Of a DNA stretch of 64,000 bases, positions 7,733-16,551 are shown piece after piece; position 1 is the first letter of the stretch, and each line of letters starts with the position of its first letter. This DNA comes from Streptomyces sp. Root431. Its GTDB lineage: Bacteria > Actinomycetota > Actinomycetes > Streptomycetales > Streptomycetaceae. The notes beneath the pieces were generated by a model, which was not told the origin of the DNA, made no database searches, and saw only the letters and a list, made by a program, of their open reading frames with translations. A program made the translations under genes and the position numbers. The DNA is taken from the NCBI RefSeq assembly GCF_001426585.1, contig NZ_LMEI01000009.1:534247-598246 (forward strand). Direction: 5' to 3'.

Positions 7733-9205
7733 TCAGCTGACGCCCAGCCAGCTCTCGATCGGGTGAAGGGCGAAGAACACGATGAAGATCGCGGTCAGGC
7801 ACCACATGAACGCGCCGACCTCGCGGGCCTTGCCCTGCGCCACCTTGATGACGGTGTAGGCGATGACGCCGGCGGCGACACCGGGGGTGATGCTGTAGGT
7901 GAACGGCATCAGCACGACGGTCAGGAAGACCGGGATGGCGACGGAGCTGTCGCCCCAGTTCACGTGCTTGGCGTTCATCATCATCATCGCGCCGATGACG
8001 ACCAGGGCGGCGGAGCCGACCTCGCGGGGCACGATCTGGGTGAGCGGCGTGAAGAAGAGACAGGCCGCGAAGAACAGGCCGGTGATGACGGAGGAGAAGC
8101 CGGTACGGGCGCCTTCGCCGACGCCGGTGGCGGACTCCACGAACACGGTCTGGCCGGAGGCGCCGGAGACGCCGCCGATCGCGCCGCCCGCGCCGTCGAT
8201 GAACAGCGCCTTGGAGAGGCCGGGCATGCGGCCCTTGTCGTCGGCCAGGTTGGCCTCGGTGCCGACGCCGATGATGGTGGCCATCGCGTCGAAGAAGCCG
8301 GCGAGCACCAGGGTGAAGACGATCACGCCGACGGTGATGTAGCCGACGTCGCCCCAGCCGCCGAAGTCGACGTCGCCGAAGAGCGAGAAGTCCGGGGTGG
8401 AGACCGCGCTGCCCTTGAGCTCGGGAGCGCCGTTGGCCCAGGCGCCCGGGCCCTTGGCCGGGATGTCGGCGACCGCGTTGACGATCAGCGAGATGATCGT
8501 GCCGGCGACGATGCCGATGAGGATCGCGCCCGGGATCTTCCGGGCCTGGAGCGCGAAGATCGCGAGCAGGGTGACGGCGAAGATCAGCACGGGCCAGCCG
8601 ACGAGTTCACCGCCGGATCCCATGGTGATCGGGGGGCCGAACTGCGGGCCCGCGCCGACGAAGCCGGCCTTGTTGAAGCCGATCAGCGCGATGAAGAGGC
8701 CGATGCCGATGGTGATGCCGTGCTTGAGCGCGAGGGGGATCGCGTTCATGATCATCTCGCGGAGACCGGTGACCACCAGGAGGCAGATCACCAGACCGTA
8801 GACGACGCACATGGCCATGGCCTGCGGCCAGGTCATCTGGGGCACGACCTGGGTGGCGAGCACACCGGAGACGCTGAGACCGGCCGCGAGGACGAGCGGC
8901 ACCTTGCCGATGAAGCCCATCAGCAGGGTGGTCACCGCCGCCGCGAGCGCGGTCGCCGTGATGACGGCGGAGGAGCCGAGGACGTTCTTCTCGACGTCCG
9001 GGCCTCCGAGGAGGATCGGGTTGAGCAGGAGAATGTACGCCATCGCCATGAAGGTGGTGACGCCGCCGCGGATCTCCGTCGCGACGGTGGATCCTCTCTC
9101 CGAGATGTGAAAGTACCGGTCGAGCCAAGAGCGGCCGGCGGGGACGTTGGAGCCGGAGCCCGCGTCCTCCGATGCGGTCTTGGGCTCCACAGACGACTGG
9201 GTCAT
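7733..9205 (-). CDS. NCS2 family purine/xanthine permease
   Basis: 490 aa from ATG 9205 (MTQSSVEPKTASEDAG), with a GGGAG site upstream. Ten or more hydrophobic segments fit a 14-helix nucleobase transporter. Family marks: ERGSTVATEIRGGVTTFMAM, the AYILLLNP motif, AAGLSVSGVLAT, a GSSGQT-like ASGQTVFVESATGVGEGART, and a C-terminal LTAIFIVFFALHPIESW. This is the AzgA-like branch of NCS2 (adenine, guanine, hypoxanthine uptake). Its position between the xanthine dehydrogenase genes and xdhC fits purine import for catabolism. The exact substrate is not fixed by sequence. Confidence 0.92.
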   Translation of the reverse strand: MTQSSVEPKTASEDAGSGSNVPAGRSWLDRYFHISERGSTVATEIRGGVTTFMAMAYILLLNPILLGGPDVEKNVLGSSAVITATALAAAVTTLLMGFIGKVPLVLAAGLSVSGVLATQVVPQMTWPQAMAMCVVYGLVICLLVVTGLREMIMNAIPLALKHGITIGIGLFIALIGFNKAGFVGAGPQFGPPITMGSGGELVGWPVLIFAVTLLAIFALQARKIPGAILIGIVAGTIISLIVNAVADIPAKGPGAWANGAPELKGSAVSTPDFSLFGDVDFGGWGDVGYITVGVIVFTLVLAGFFDAMATIIGVGTEANLADDKGRMPGLSKALFIDGAGGAIGGVSGASGQTVFVESATGVGEGARTGFSSVITGLFFAACLFFTPLTQIVPREVGSAALVVIGAMMMMNAKHVNWGDSSVAIPVFLTVVLMPFTYSITPGVAAGVIAYTVIKVAQGKAREVGAFMWCLTAIFIVFFALHPIESWLGVS

Positions 9206-9340
9206 GGGGCCTACTCCCAAGGTTCAAAGGGGCACCCGCATCAGACTTCGAAGGATTCTGATCTGGTTGAAGCTGCGGGATTTGGGATGCTGCGTGGGCT
9301 GCACGACCCGGGGGACGGCCCGAGACGAACGAAGTGAATC

Positions 9341-9397
9341 GGTACTGCGGGGTACTACGGGGGTACTGCGGCGGTGCTGGTACTGCGGGTACTGCGG
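9341..9397. repeat. Five near-copies of GTACTGCGG
   Basis: Copies begin at 9342, 9352 (GTACTACGG), 9363, 9380 and 9389, spaced 10, 11, 17 and 9 bases apart. They lie in the 267-base gap between the xanthine dehydrogenase large-subunit stop and the permease start, so upstream of the permease as transcribed. They may be binding half-sites or simple slippage products. Confidence 0.6.
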
Positions 9398-9472
9398 GGG
9401 GGGGAAGTACTCCGGGCGGTGCGGGCGGGGAAGGTGTGACGTTCCTGGGAGGCACGCACCGCCCGGAGAGTC

Positions 9473-11860
9473 CTACAGGGTGCCAGTGAGCGCCTCGGGG
9501 CGGACCGGCGTCTTGTTGAGCTCCAGGCCCGTCGCCGCCCGGATCGCCGCGAGGACGGCCGGGGTGGACGACAGGGTCGGGGCCTCTCCGATGCCCCGGA
9601 CGCCGTACGGCGCGTTGGGGTCGGCCAGCTCGAGGTAGTCGACCGGGATGGTCGGCGTGTCGAGGATGGTCGGGATCAGGTAGTCCGTGAAGGAGGGGTT
9701 CCTGACCTTCGCGGTCTTCGGGTCGACGATGATCTCCTCCATCACCGCGACGCCCAGGCCCTGGGTGGTGCCACCCTGGATCTGGCCGATCACGGAGAGC
9801 GGGTTGAGCGCCTTGCCGACGTCCTGGGCGCAGGCCAGTTCGATGACCTTGACCAGGCCGAGCTCGGTGTCGACCTCCACCACCGCGCGGTGCGCGGCGA
9901 AGGCGTACTGGACGTGGCCGTCGCCCTGGCCGGTGACGAGGTCGAAGGCCTGCGTGGGGCGGTGCCGCCACTCCTCCTCGACCTCCACGGCCTGGCCCTC
10001 CAGGACGTCCGCGATGGTGGCGAGGACGTCGCCGCCGTCGGTGACGACCTTGCCGGCCTCCAGGAGGAGTTCGGCGTTGGCCCACGCCGGGTGGTACGAG
10101 CCGAACTTGCGCCGGCCGATCTCCAGGACCTTCTCGCGGACGATCCCGCAGGAGTTCTTGATGGCGCCGCCGGTCATGTACGTCTGGCGGCCCGCGGAGG
10201 TCGAACCGGCCGAGCCCACCTGCGTGTCCGCGGGGTGGATGGTGACCTGCTGGACACCGAGCTCGGTACGGGCGATCTGCGCGTGGATGGTGACGCCACC
10301 CTGGCCGACCTCCGCCATGGCGGTGTGGACCGTGGCGACGGCCTCGCCGTTGATGACCTCCATGCGGATCTTGGCGGTCGAGTAGTCGTCGAAGCCCTCG
10401 GAGAAGCCGACGTTCTTGATGCCGACCGCGTAGCCGACGCCCCGCACGACGCCCTCGCCGTGCGAGGTGTTGGACAGGCCGCCCGGCAGCGCGCGGACGT
10501 CCGCGCCCTCGCCGGCCGTCTCCCACTGGCGCTCCGGCGGCAGCGGGCGGGCCTTGACCAGGCGGAGGAGCTCGGCGACCGGGGCCGGCGAGTCCACGAC
10601 CTGGCCGGTCGGCATGATCGTGCCCTGCTCCATGGCGTTGAGCTGGCGCAGCTCCACCGGGTCCATGCCCAGCTTCGCCGCGAGCTTGTCCATCTGGGCC
10701 TCGTAGGCGAAGCAGGCCTGGACCGCGCCGAAGCCGCGCATCGCGCCGCAGGGCGGGTTGTTCGTGTAGAGGCCGATCGCCTCGATCTCGACGTCCTCGA
10801 TGACGTACGGGCCGACCGAGAGGGACGAGGCGTTGCCGACGACCGATGCCGTGGACGACGCGTAGGCGCCGCCGTCGAGCACGATCTTGCACTTCATGTG
10901 CGTGAGCTTGCCGTCCTTGGTGGCGCCGTGCTCGTACCAGAGCTTCGCCGGGTGCCGGTGGACGTGCCCGAAGAAGGACTCGTACCGGTTGTAGACCATC
11001 TTGACCGGCTTGCCGGTGCGGAGCGCGAGGATCGAGGCGAGGATCTGCATCGAGATGTCCTCGCGACCGCCGAACGCGCCGCCGACGCCCGCCATCGTCA
11101 TGCGGACCTTCTCCTCGGGCAGGCCGAGGCAGGGCGCGATCTGCTTGAGGTCCGAGTGCAGCCACTGGGTGGCGACGTACAGGTCGACGCCGCCGTCCTC
11201 GGCCGGTACGGCGAGGCCGGACTCCGGGCCGAGGAAGGCCTGGTCCTGCATGCCGAAGGTGTACTCGCCCGTGACGATGACGTCGGCCCGCTTGGCGGCC
11301 TCGGTCGCGTTGCCGCGGATGATCGGCTGGCGGTGCACGATGTTGGGGTGCGGGACGTGACCGGAGTGGTGGTCGTCGCGGTTCTCGTGGACCAGGATCG
11401 CGTCCGGAGCGGTGGCCGAGGCCTCGTCCGTGATGACCGGGAGTTCCCGGTACTCGATCTTGATCTTCGCGGCGGCGCGGCGGGCGGTCTCCGGGTGGTC
11501 GGCGGCCACGAGGGCGACCGGCTCACCGTGGTGACGGACCTTGCCGTAGGCGAGGACCGGGGTGTCCTGGAACTCCATGCCGTAGTTCTTCGCGGCCGGC
11601 AGGTCCTCGTGCGTCAGGACGGCGTAGACGCCGTCCATCAGGAGGGCCTCGGTGGTGTCGATGGACACGATCTCGGCGTGCGCGACGGTGGAGCGCAGGA
11701 TCTGGCCCCACAGCATGTCCTCGTGCCACATGTCCGAGGAGTAGGCGAACTCGCCGGTGACCTTGAGGGTTCCGTCCGGGCGGAGGGTGGACTCGCCGAT
11801 GCCGCCCTTGACGTGGTTCTGGGTGACGTCGCGGGGGATACCCGTGGTGGTGCCAGCCAT
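9473..11860 (-). CDS. Xanthine dehydrogenase, molybdopterin-binding large subunit
   Basis: 795 aa from ATG 11860 (MAGTTTGIPRDVTQNHVKGG). An aldehyde oxidase/xanthine dehydrogenase a/b-hammerhead domain covers residues 30-150, and the Mo-binding domains follow. Visible motifs: GVGGAFGGREDIS (cofactor binding), PCGAMRGFGAVQ, AEVGQGGVT and, near the C terminus, GVRGIGEAP with the catalytic Glu. It oxidises hypoxanthine/xanthine to urate together with the FeS and FAD subunits encoded just upstream; the start is 2 bases after the FeS-subunit stop. XdhC downstream should mature the cofactor. The xanthine specificity is inferred from the XdhC/NCS2/PucR context; other hydroxylase substrates are possible. 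Confidence 0.9.
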   Translation of the reverse strand: MAGTTTGIPRDVTQNHVKGGIGESTLRPDGTLKVTGEFAYSSDMWHEDMLWGQILRSTVAHAEIVSIDTTEALLMDGVYAVLTHEDLPAAKNYGMEFQDTPVLAYGKVRHHGEPVALVAADHPETARRAAAKIKIEYRELPVITDEASATAPDAILVHENRDDHHSGHVPHPNIVHRQPIIRGNATEAAKRADVIVTGEYTFGMQDQAFLGPESGLAVPAEDGGVDLYVATQWLHSDLKQIAPCLGLPEEKVRMTMAGVGGAFGGREDISMQILASILALRTGKPVKMVYNRYESFFGHVHRHPAKLWYEHGATKDGKLTHMKCKIVLDGGAYASSTASVVGNASSLSVGPYVIEDVEIEAIGLYTNNPPCGAMRGFGAVQACFAYEAQMDKLAAKLGMDPVELRQLNAMEQGTIMPTGQVVDSPAPVAELLRLVKARPLPPERQWETAGEGADVRALPGGLSNTSHGEGVVRGVGYAVGIKNVGFSEGFDDYSTAKIRMEVINGEAVATVHTAMAEVGQGGVTIHAQIARTELGVQQVTIHPADTQVGSAGSTSAGRQTYMTGGAIKNSCGIVREKVLEIGRRKFGSYHPAWANAELLLEAGKVVTDGGDVLATIADVLEGQAVEVEEEWRHRPTQAFDLVTGQGDGHVQYAFAAHRAVVEVDTELGLVKVIELACAQDVGKALNPLSVIGQIQGGTTQGLGVAVMEEIIVDPKTAKVRNPSFTDYLIPTILDTPTIPVDYLELADPNAPYGVRGIGEAPTLSSTPAVLAAIRAATGLELNKTPVRPEALTGTL

Positions 11861-11862
11861 GA

Positions 11863-12459
11863 TCAGACCGCCTCTCCCTGACGCTCCTGGCGAGCGGCCG
11901 CGAGGCGGACCGCGTCGAGGATCTTCTCGTAACCGGTGCAGCGGCAGAGGTTGCCGGAGAGCGCCTCGCGGATGTCCGCGTCCGTCGGGGACGGGTTGCG
12001 CTCCAGCATCTCGTCGGCAGCGACCAGCAGGCCCGGGGTGCAGAAGCCGCACTGGACGGCGCCCGCGTCGATGAACGCCTGCTGGATCGGGGAGAGTTCG
12101 ACACCCTCGCCGGTCTGCGAGTCCTGACCGGGCTTCGCCTCCCACCGCTTGGCGGCGTCGAGCGAGGTGCCACAGGTGCCCGCGGCGCAACCGGCGTGCT
12201 CCGCACGGTCCTTGGCGAATTCGGCGAGGCCCTCGACGGTGACGACCTCGCGGCCCTCGACCTGACCGGCGGCGACGAGGCAGGAACAGACCGGCACGCC
12301 GTCGAGGCGGACCGTGCAGGAACCGCACTCGCCCTGCTCGCAGGCGTTCTTGGAGCCGGGCAGGCCCATCCGCTCACGCAGGACGTAGAGGAGGGACTCG
12401 CCCTCCCAGACGTCGTCGGCTTCCTGGGGACGGCCGTTGACCGTGAAATTGACGCGCAT
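11863..12459 (-). CDS. Xanthine dehydrogenase, [2Fe-2S] small subunit
   Basis: 198 aa from ATG 12459 (MRVNFTVNGRPQEADDVWEG). A plant-type ferredoxin cluster motif, CEQGECGSCTV with CSCLV, is followed by the helical second cluster domain with CGFCTPG and CRCTGY. A region around residues 75-100 (AGCAAGTCGTSLDAAKRWEA) is longer than in many homologs and adds extra cysteines. It passes electrons from the Mo centre to FAD. It sits between the FAD and Mo subunit genes with 2-base gaps, so translation is probably coupled. Confidence 0.93.
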   Translation of the reverse strand: MRVNFTVNGRPQEADDVWEGESLLYVLRERMGLPGSKNACEQGECGSCTVRLDGVPVCSCLVAAGQVEGREVVTVEGLAEFAKDRAEHAGCAAGTCGTSLDAAKRWEAKPGQDSQTGEGVELSPIQQAFIDAGAVQCGFCTPGLLVAADEMLERNPSPTDADIREALSGNLCRCTGYEKILDAVRLAAARQERQGEAV

Positions 12460-12461
12460 GG

Positions 12462-13352
12462 TTATGCAGCTCCCTCAAGCGTGCGGCCGCTTCCGCGGTA
12501 CTGCTCCCAGGTCCAGCCGAGCTGGCGGCGGGCCATGATGCCGACGGCGTGACGGCGGTACTTGGCGGTGCCTCGGACATCGTCGATCGGGTTGGCGGCA
12601 CCCGAGCAGAGGTCGGCGAACTGCTTCGCGATCGACGGGGTGATGATCTTGCCGTTGTCCCAGAAACCGCCCTCCTCCAGAGCCGCGTTCAGGAAGGCCT
12701 CGGCCTCCTTGGCGCGGATCGGGGTCGGCGCGGCCGAACCGATGCCGGTGCGCACCGTCCGGGTCTCCGGGTGCAGGGCCAGGCCGAACGCGCAGACCGC
12801 GATGACCATCGCGTTGCGGGTGCCGACCTTGGAGTACTGCTGGGGGCCGTCCGCCTTCTTGACGTGGACGGTCTTGATGAGCTCGTCGGGCTGGAGCGCG
12901 TTGCGCTTCACGCCCGTGTAGAACTCGTCGATCGGGATGAACCGGCTGCCGCGGACCGACTCCACCTCGACCTCGGCACCCGCTGCGAGCAGGGCCGGGT
13001 GGGCGTCACCGGCGGGCGACGCGGTGCCGAGGTTGCCCCCGACGCCGCCGCGGTTGCGGATCTGCGGGGAGGCGACCGTGTGCGAGGCGAGCGCCAGGCC
13101 GGGAAGCTCGGTGCGCAGGTTCTCCATGATCTGGGTGTACGGAACGGACGCGCCGAGGCGGACGTTCTCCTCGCCGACCTCCCACTCGCGCAGCAGCTCG
13201 ATACGGTTCAGGTCCAGGAGGTACTCGGGGCGCCGGTGGTCGAAATTGATCTCGACCATGATGTCGGTGCCACCCGCAATGGGCACGGCCGTGGGGTGCT
13301 CGGCCTTGGCGGCGAGCGCCTCCTCCCAGCTGGCGGGGCGAAGGAAGTCCAT
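12462..13352 (-). CDS. Xanthine dehydrogenase, FAD-binding subunit
   Basis: 296 aa from ATG 13352 (MDFLRPASWEEALAAKAEHP). FAD-binding PCMH domain with PIAGGTDIMVEIN, SHTVASPQIRNRGGVGGNLG and TASPAGDAHPALLA, then the CO-dehydrogenase-type C-terminal domain. It is the first gene of the operon FAD subunit, FeS subunit, Mo subunit. A tandem 9-mer CTTCTAGTG lies 20 bases upstream. The divergent PucR regulator 307 bases away probably controls it (inference). Confidence 0.93.
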   Translation of the reverse strand: MDFLRPASWEEALAAKAEHPTAVPIAGGTDIMVEINFDHRRPEYLLDLNRIELLREWEVGEENVRLGASVPYTQIMENLRTELPGLALASHTVASPQIRNRGGVGGNLGTASPAGDAHPALLAAGAEVEVESVRGSRFIPIDEFYTGVKRNALQPDELIKTVHVKKADGPQQYSKVGTRNAMVIAVCAFGLALHPETRTVRTGIGSAAPTPIRAKEAEAFLNAALEEGGFWDNGKIITPSIAKQFADLCSGAANPIDDVRGTAKYRRHAVGIMARRQLGWTWEQYRGSGRTLEGAA

Positions 13353-13659
13353 GGTGGCTCTCTTCTAGTGCTTCTAGTGATCGGGGGTCGAACGGATGGG
13401 CCCGGGGGGACGGCCGGCCCTCGACTTCTTATTCATGTGCTGTTAACGCGGTGTGTGGCCTAGTACACAAGCCCACCTTCGCCCGGGTGCAGTCACCGAA
13501 AACATGAAGGAGTTGGCTGGTGCCCGTCGTCGTCTTGTAGATTCGAACGAAAGGCGGGGAACAGCAACCTCTCCGTTTTCCCCTGGAAACGGTGGCACCA
13601 CGCCACCGTCGACAACGCGACACCCACGACCACCCACACGAAGGAACGGCGGCGACACG
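13353..13659. other. Divergent control region between xanthine dehydrogenase operon and pucR-type gene
   Basis: 307 bases without a gene. Contains a tandem 9-mer CTTCTAGTG at 13372-13389, an imperfect palindrome TGTGTGGCCTAGTACACA at 13452-13469 with TGTGT/ACACA arms, and an AT-richer stretch near 13429-13450 (CTTATTCATGTGCTGTTAAC). It should hold promoters for both directions. No RNA element is recognised. Confidence 0.6.
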
Positions 13660-15357
13660 ATGCGGCTGCGCGCACTGCTGGAGAACGACGCGCTGGGGCT
13701 GCGCCTGCTCGGCGGCGAGGACGAGCTGGACCGCACCGTCCGCGGCGTGATGACGACGGACCTCAAGGATCCCAGCCGGTACCTGTCCGGGGGCGAGCTG
13801 GTGCTCACGGGCCTCGCCTGGCTGCGGGACGCGGCCGACGCCGAGCCCTTCGTCCGGATCCTGGCCTCGGCCGGGGTGGCCGCGCTCGCGGCGGGCGAGG
13901 CCGAGCTCGGGGACATCCCCGACGATCTCGTACAGGCGTGTTTGCGCCATCGGCTGCCGCTCTTCGCGGTGAACGAGACCGTTGCGTTCGCGACGATCAC
14001 CGAACACGTTGTTCGACAGGTCTCCGGCGAGCGGGCGGGCGACCTGGCCGCCGTCGTCGACCGGCACCGGCGGCTCATGACCTCCGGCCCGGCGGGCGGC
14101 GGCCCCGAGGTCGTCCTCGACCTGCTCGGCTCCGACCTGGACCTCCGGGCCTGGGTCCTCTCCCCCACCGGCCGCCAGATCGCGGGCGCCGGCGAGCCCC
14201 TCGACAGCGGGCTCGCGGCGACCCTGGCGGGCGAGCACCTGGCCGCGACCCGGACCGGGCGGCGCGGCCCGCACCGGCTGAACGCGGCCGGAGCCACGTA
14301 CTCGCTGTTCCCGATCCGCAACACCGGCCGGGGCCCCGCCCCCGCCTCCAGGGACGTCCGCGAGACGGTCCTGTCGGACTGGCTGCTGGCCGTCGAGGCG
14401 GACGCCGGGGACTGGCCCGCCGCCCGGCTGGACCTGCTCCAGGGCGTCACCCAGCTGATCGCCGTCGAGCGGGACCGGCGCGACGCGGCCCGTACGGTAC
14501 GGCGCCGGCTCGCCCAGGAGGTCCTGGAGCTGGTGCAGACGGGCGCCGCGCCCGCCGAGATCGCGGCCCGCCTGCGGGTCGCGGCCCCCGTGCTGCTGCC
14601 CGGGCTCGGCACGGCCCCGCACTGGCAGGTCGTCGTCGCCCGCGTCGACTGGGAGCAGGAGGCCGGCCAGGGCACCCCCGTGGACGGCGGCCCGGTCGCC
14701 CAGGCGCTCCTGGAGGAGATCCTCGTCGACCCGGCGACCGTCGGCGCCGAGTCCGCGGACCGGATCGCCGTCGCGCACAGCGGCGACGAGGCGATCGCCC
14801 TGGTCCCGCTGGCCACCGCGCCGCTGCCGGACAGCGAGGACGAGGGCCAGCCGACCGCGCTGGGCCTGCACGCGGACGCGCTGCTCGCCGCCGTACGCGC
14901 CCCGCTCTCCGCCGGCCTCGCCGACGACGGGCGGCTCACGCTCGGCGTCAGCGCGGCCGTGCACTCGGCGGAGGGCCTGCGCGGGGCCCTGGAGGAGGCC
15001 AGGCACGCCCGCCGGGTCGCGGCGGCCCGTCCGGGCCGGGTCTGCGCCGCGGGCCACCACGAGCTGGCCTCGCACGTCCTGCTGCTGCCGTTCGTCCCGG
15101 ACGACGTCCGCCGCGCCTTCACGGCCCGGCTGCTCGACCCGCTGCGCGACTACGACCGCCGCCACCGCGCGGAGCTCATCCCGACCCTGGAGGCCTTCCT
15201 CGACTGCGACGGCTCCTGGACGCGCTGCGCCACCCGGCTGCACCTGCACGTGAACACGCTGCGCTACCGGGTGGGCCGGATCGAGCAGCTCACGGGCCGC
15301 GACCTCTCCCGTCTGGAGGACAAGCTCGACTTCTTCCTCGCCCTCCGGATGAGCTGA
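13660..15357 (+). CDS. PucR family purine-catabolism regulator
   Basis: 565 aa from ATG 13660 (MRLRALLENDALGLRLLGGE). The N-terminal PucR domain (residues 1-125) includes GVMTTDLKDPSRYLSGGELV and TGLAWLRDA, then a GGDEF-like/CdaR central region. The C-terminal PucR-type HTH contains IPTLEAFLDCDGSWTRCATR, LHLHVNTLRYRVGRIEQLTG and a final LEDKLDFFLALRM. This is the standard PucR layout. It is divergent from the xanthine dehydrogenase operon, so purine-responsive control of that operon is the simplest reading. A 10-bp stem hairpin 88 bases after the stop may end its transcript. Confidence 0.93.
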   Translation: MRLRALLENDALGLRLLGGEDELDRTVRGVMTTDLKDPSRYLSGGELVLTGLAWLRDAADAEPFVRILASAGVAALAAGEAELGDIPDDLVQACLRHRLPLFAVNETVAFATITEHVVRQVSGERAGDLAAVVDRHRRLMTSGPAGGGPEVVLDLLGSDLDLRAWVLSPTGRQIAGAGEPLDSGLAATLAGEHLAATRTGRRGPHRLNAAGATYSLFPIRNTGRGPAPASRDVRETVLSDWLLAVEADAGDWPAARLDLLQGVTQLIAVERDRRDAARTVRRRLAQEVLELVQTGAAPAEIAARLRVAAPVLLPGLGTAPHWQVVVARVDWEQEAGQGTPVDGGPVAQALLEEILVDPATVGAESADRIAVAHSGDEAIALVPLATAPLPDSEDEGQPTALGLHADALLAAVRAPLSAGLADDGRLTLGVSAAVHSAEGLRGALEEARHARRVAAARPGRVCAAGHHELASHVLLLPFVPDDVRRAFTARLLDPLRDYDRRHRAELIPTLEAFLDCDGSWTRCATRLHLHVNTLRYRVGRIEQLTGRDLSRLEDKLDFFLALRMS

Positions 15358-15444
15358 TCCACAGGAGCCGATCCACCGGCGCCCCTTCCGGCGAATTCAC
15401 TCTTTCGGAGGAGTCCACGGGAGTGACATCCGGGCTGGTGGCGA

Positions 15445-15469
15445 CCCGTCGGCCGGCGTGGCCGACGGG
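15445..15469. terminator. Hairpin after the PucR gene
   Basis: CCCGTCGGCC (15445-15454), loop GGCGT, GGCCGACGGG (15460-15469): a perfect 10-bp stem without a T run, as is usual for Streptomyces terminators. Confidence 0.55.
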
Positions 15470-15656
15470 CCTCGCCGGGGCCTGATCCCGGGCCCGAAGG
15501 CGATCTGACGGACTGTCGGCCCCTCCCCGGACGGTGGCGTCCGCACGCACCGGACTCTTGTGAATTCTTTCACCTGACCCCTTGGCCAGGTGCTCCCCTT
15601 CGTGCTGAGATGCGGGTCTCACTCAACAGCTCAATGGCGCGCTCGGGGAGGGCAAT

Positions 15657-16460
15657 GTGGCGGATACCGCCATGTCTGGTTCCGAATCAAGGGGTGGCGA
15701 AGATCCGTCCCTCGCCTACGGCAAGGAGACTCCCGTGGAGACCGCCATATGGCGGCTCCGCTCCCGAGGTTGTTGGACGGACGCGGCAGCGCTGCTCGCC
15801 CCGTACGCGACCGAACCGGCCGCCGCGCTCGAACGGGCGGCCCTGCTGATCGAGCGCTGTCTCTACACCGAACAGGGCTGGGCCGACGCCGAGGAGGCCC
15901 TCCGGGCCGCCGAGGCGGTCGCCCGCACCGACGAGGAGCGCGGGGCCGCCGCCTGCGAACGCGGCTATCTCGCCTACGCGTCCACGCTCCTCGGGGTGCG
16001 CGACCGGGCCGACGAGGCCCGGATGGCCCTGGGGCGTGCGGCCGCCCTGATCGGCCCCTCGGCCGGCGGCCGGCCCCTGCTGGACTTCCGGCGCGGGCTC
16101 GTCGCACAGAACCTCGGCGACTCCCCGCAGGCGGCCCGTGCCGCGTACCGCAGGGCGCACGCGGGGGCGGAGGATCAGGGGGATTCCCTCCTGCTCTCCT
16201 CCACTTGGCGTCATCTCGCCGGACTCGCGCTGCGGGAAGGGGAGTTGGCGGAGGCGCGGCACGGTTTCGCCGAATCACTTCGGATCCGCGAGGAGTTGGG
16301 GTACCTGGTCGGCACGGCCCCGGCCCTCACGGCGCTCGCCGACACCGAGACGGAACCGGAGGCAGGCCGGCTGCGGGCCGAGGCGAGGCGCCTCTTCCGG
16401 CTCCTCGGCGGCGTGCCGACCTGGCTCTCGGCCCAGCTGACCCCGCGCACCGCGACCTGA
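15657..16460 (+). CDS. Tetratricopeptide-repeat-like helical protein
   Basis: 267 aa from GTG 15657 (GGAGGG site upstream); ATG 15672 is an alternative five codons in. The protein is almost entirely helical and Ala/Arg/Leu-rich, with repeated helix pairs resembling TPRs: WADAEEALRAAEAVARTDEE, DEARMALGRAAALIG, GDSPQAARAAYRRAHAGAED, then GELAEARHGFAESLRIREEL and GYLVGTAPALTALADTE. TPRs mediate protein contacts; no catalytic motif is seen. It converges with the NTPase/beta-propeller gene, with a strong hairpin between them. Function unknown. Confidence 0.8.
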   Translation: MADTAMSGSESRGGEDPSLAYGKETPVETAIWRLRSRGCWTDAAALLAPYATEPAAALERAALLIERCLYTEQGWADAEEALRAAEAVARTDEERGAAACERGYLAYASTLLGVRDRADEARMALGRAAALIGPSAGGRPLLDFRRGLVAQNLGDSPQAARAAYRRAHAGAEDQGDSLLLSSTWRHLAGLALREGELAEARHGFAESLRIREELGYLVGTAPALTALADTETEPEAGRLRAEARRLFRLLGGVPTWLSAQLTPRTAT

Positions 16461-16505
16461 AATCACCGACGGGAACGTCGAGATGACGCTCCCTCGGCTC
16501 TTGTG

Positions 16506-16543
16506 CGATGTGCCCCTCGCGCGGCGACGCGCGGGGCACATCG
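16506..16543. terminator. Bidirectional hairpin terminator between convergent genes
   Basis: CGATGTGCCC-CT-CGCGCG pairs with CGCGCGGGGCACATCG across a GCGA loop: 16 base pairs with a two-base bulge. It lies between the stops of the TPR gene and the minus-strand NTPase gene. Confidence 0.75.
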
Positions 16544-16551
16544 CCGCGTCG

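Noticed and set aside
7706..9337. Long plus-strand ORF rich in Asp/His/Gly/Glu opposite the NCS2 permease
   Set aside because: Antisense shadow; the minus-strand frame has clear membrane helices and family motifs.
9341..9397. Repeat cluster as a CRISPR array
   Set aside because: Units are 9 bases with 0-8-base spacing; no spacers and no cas genes.
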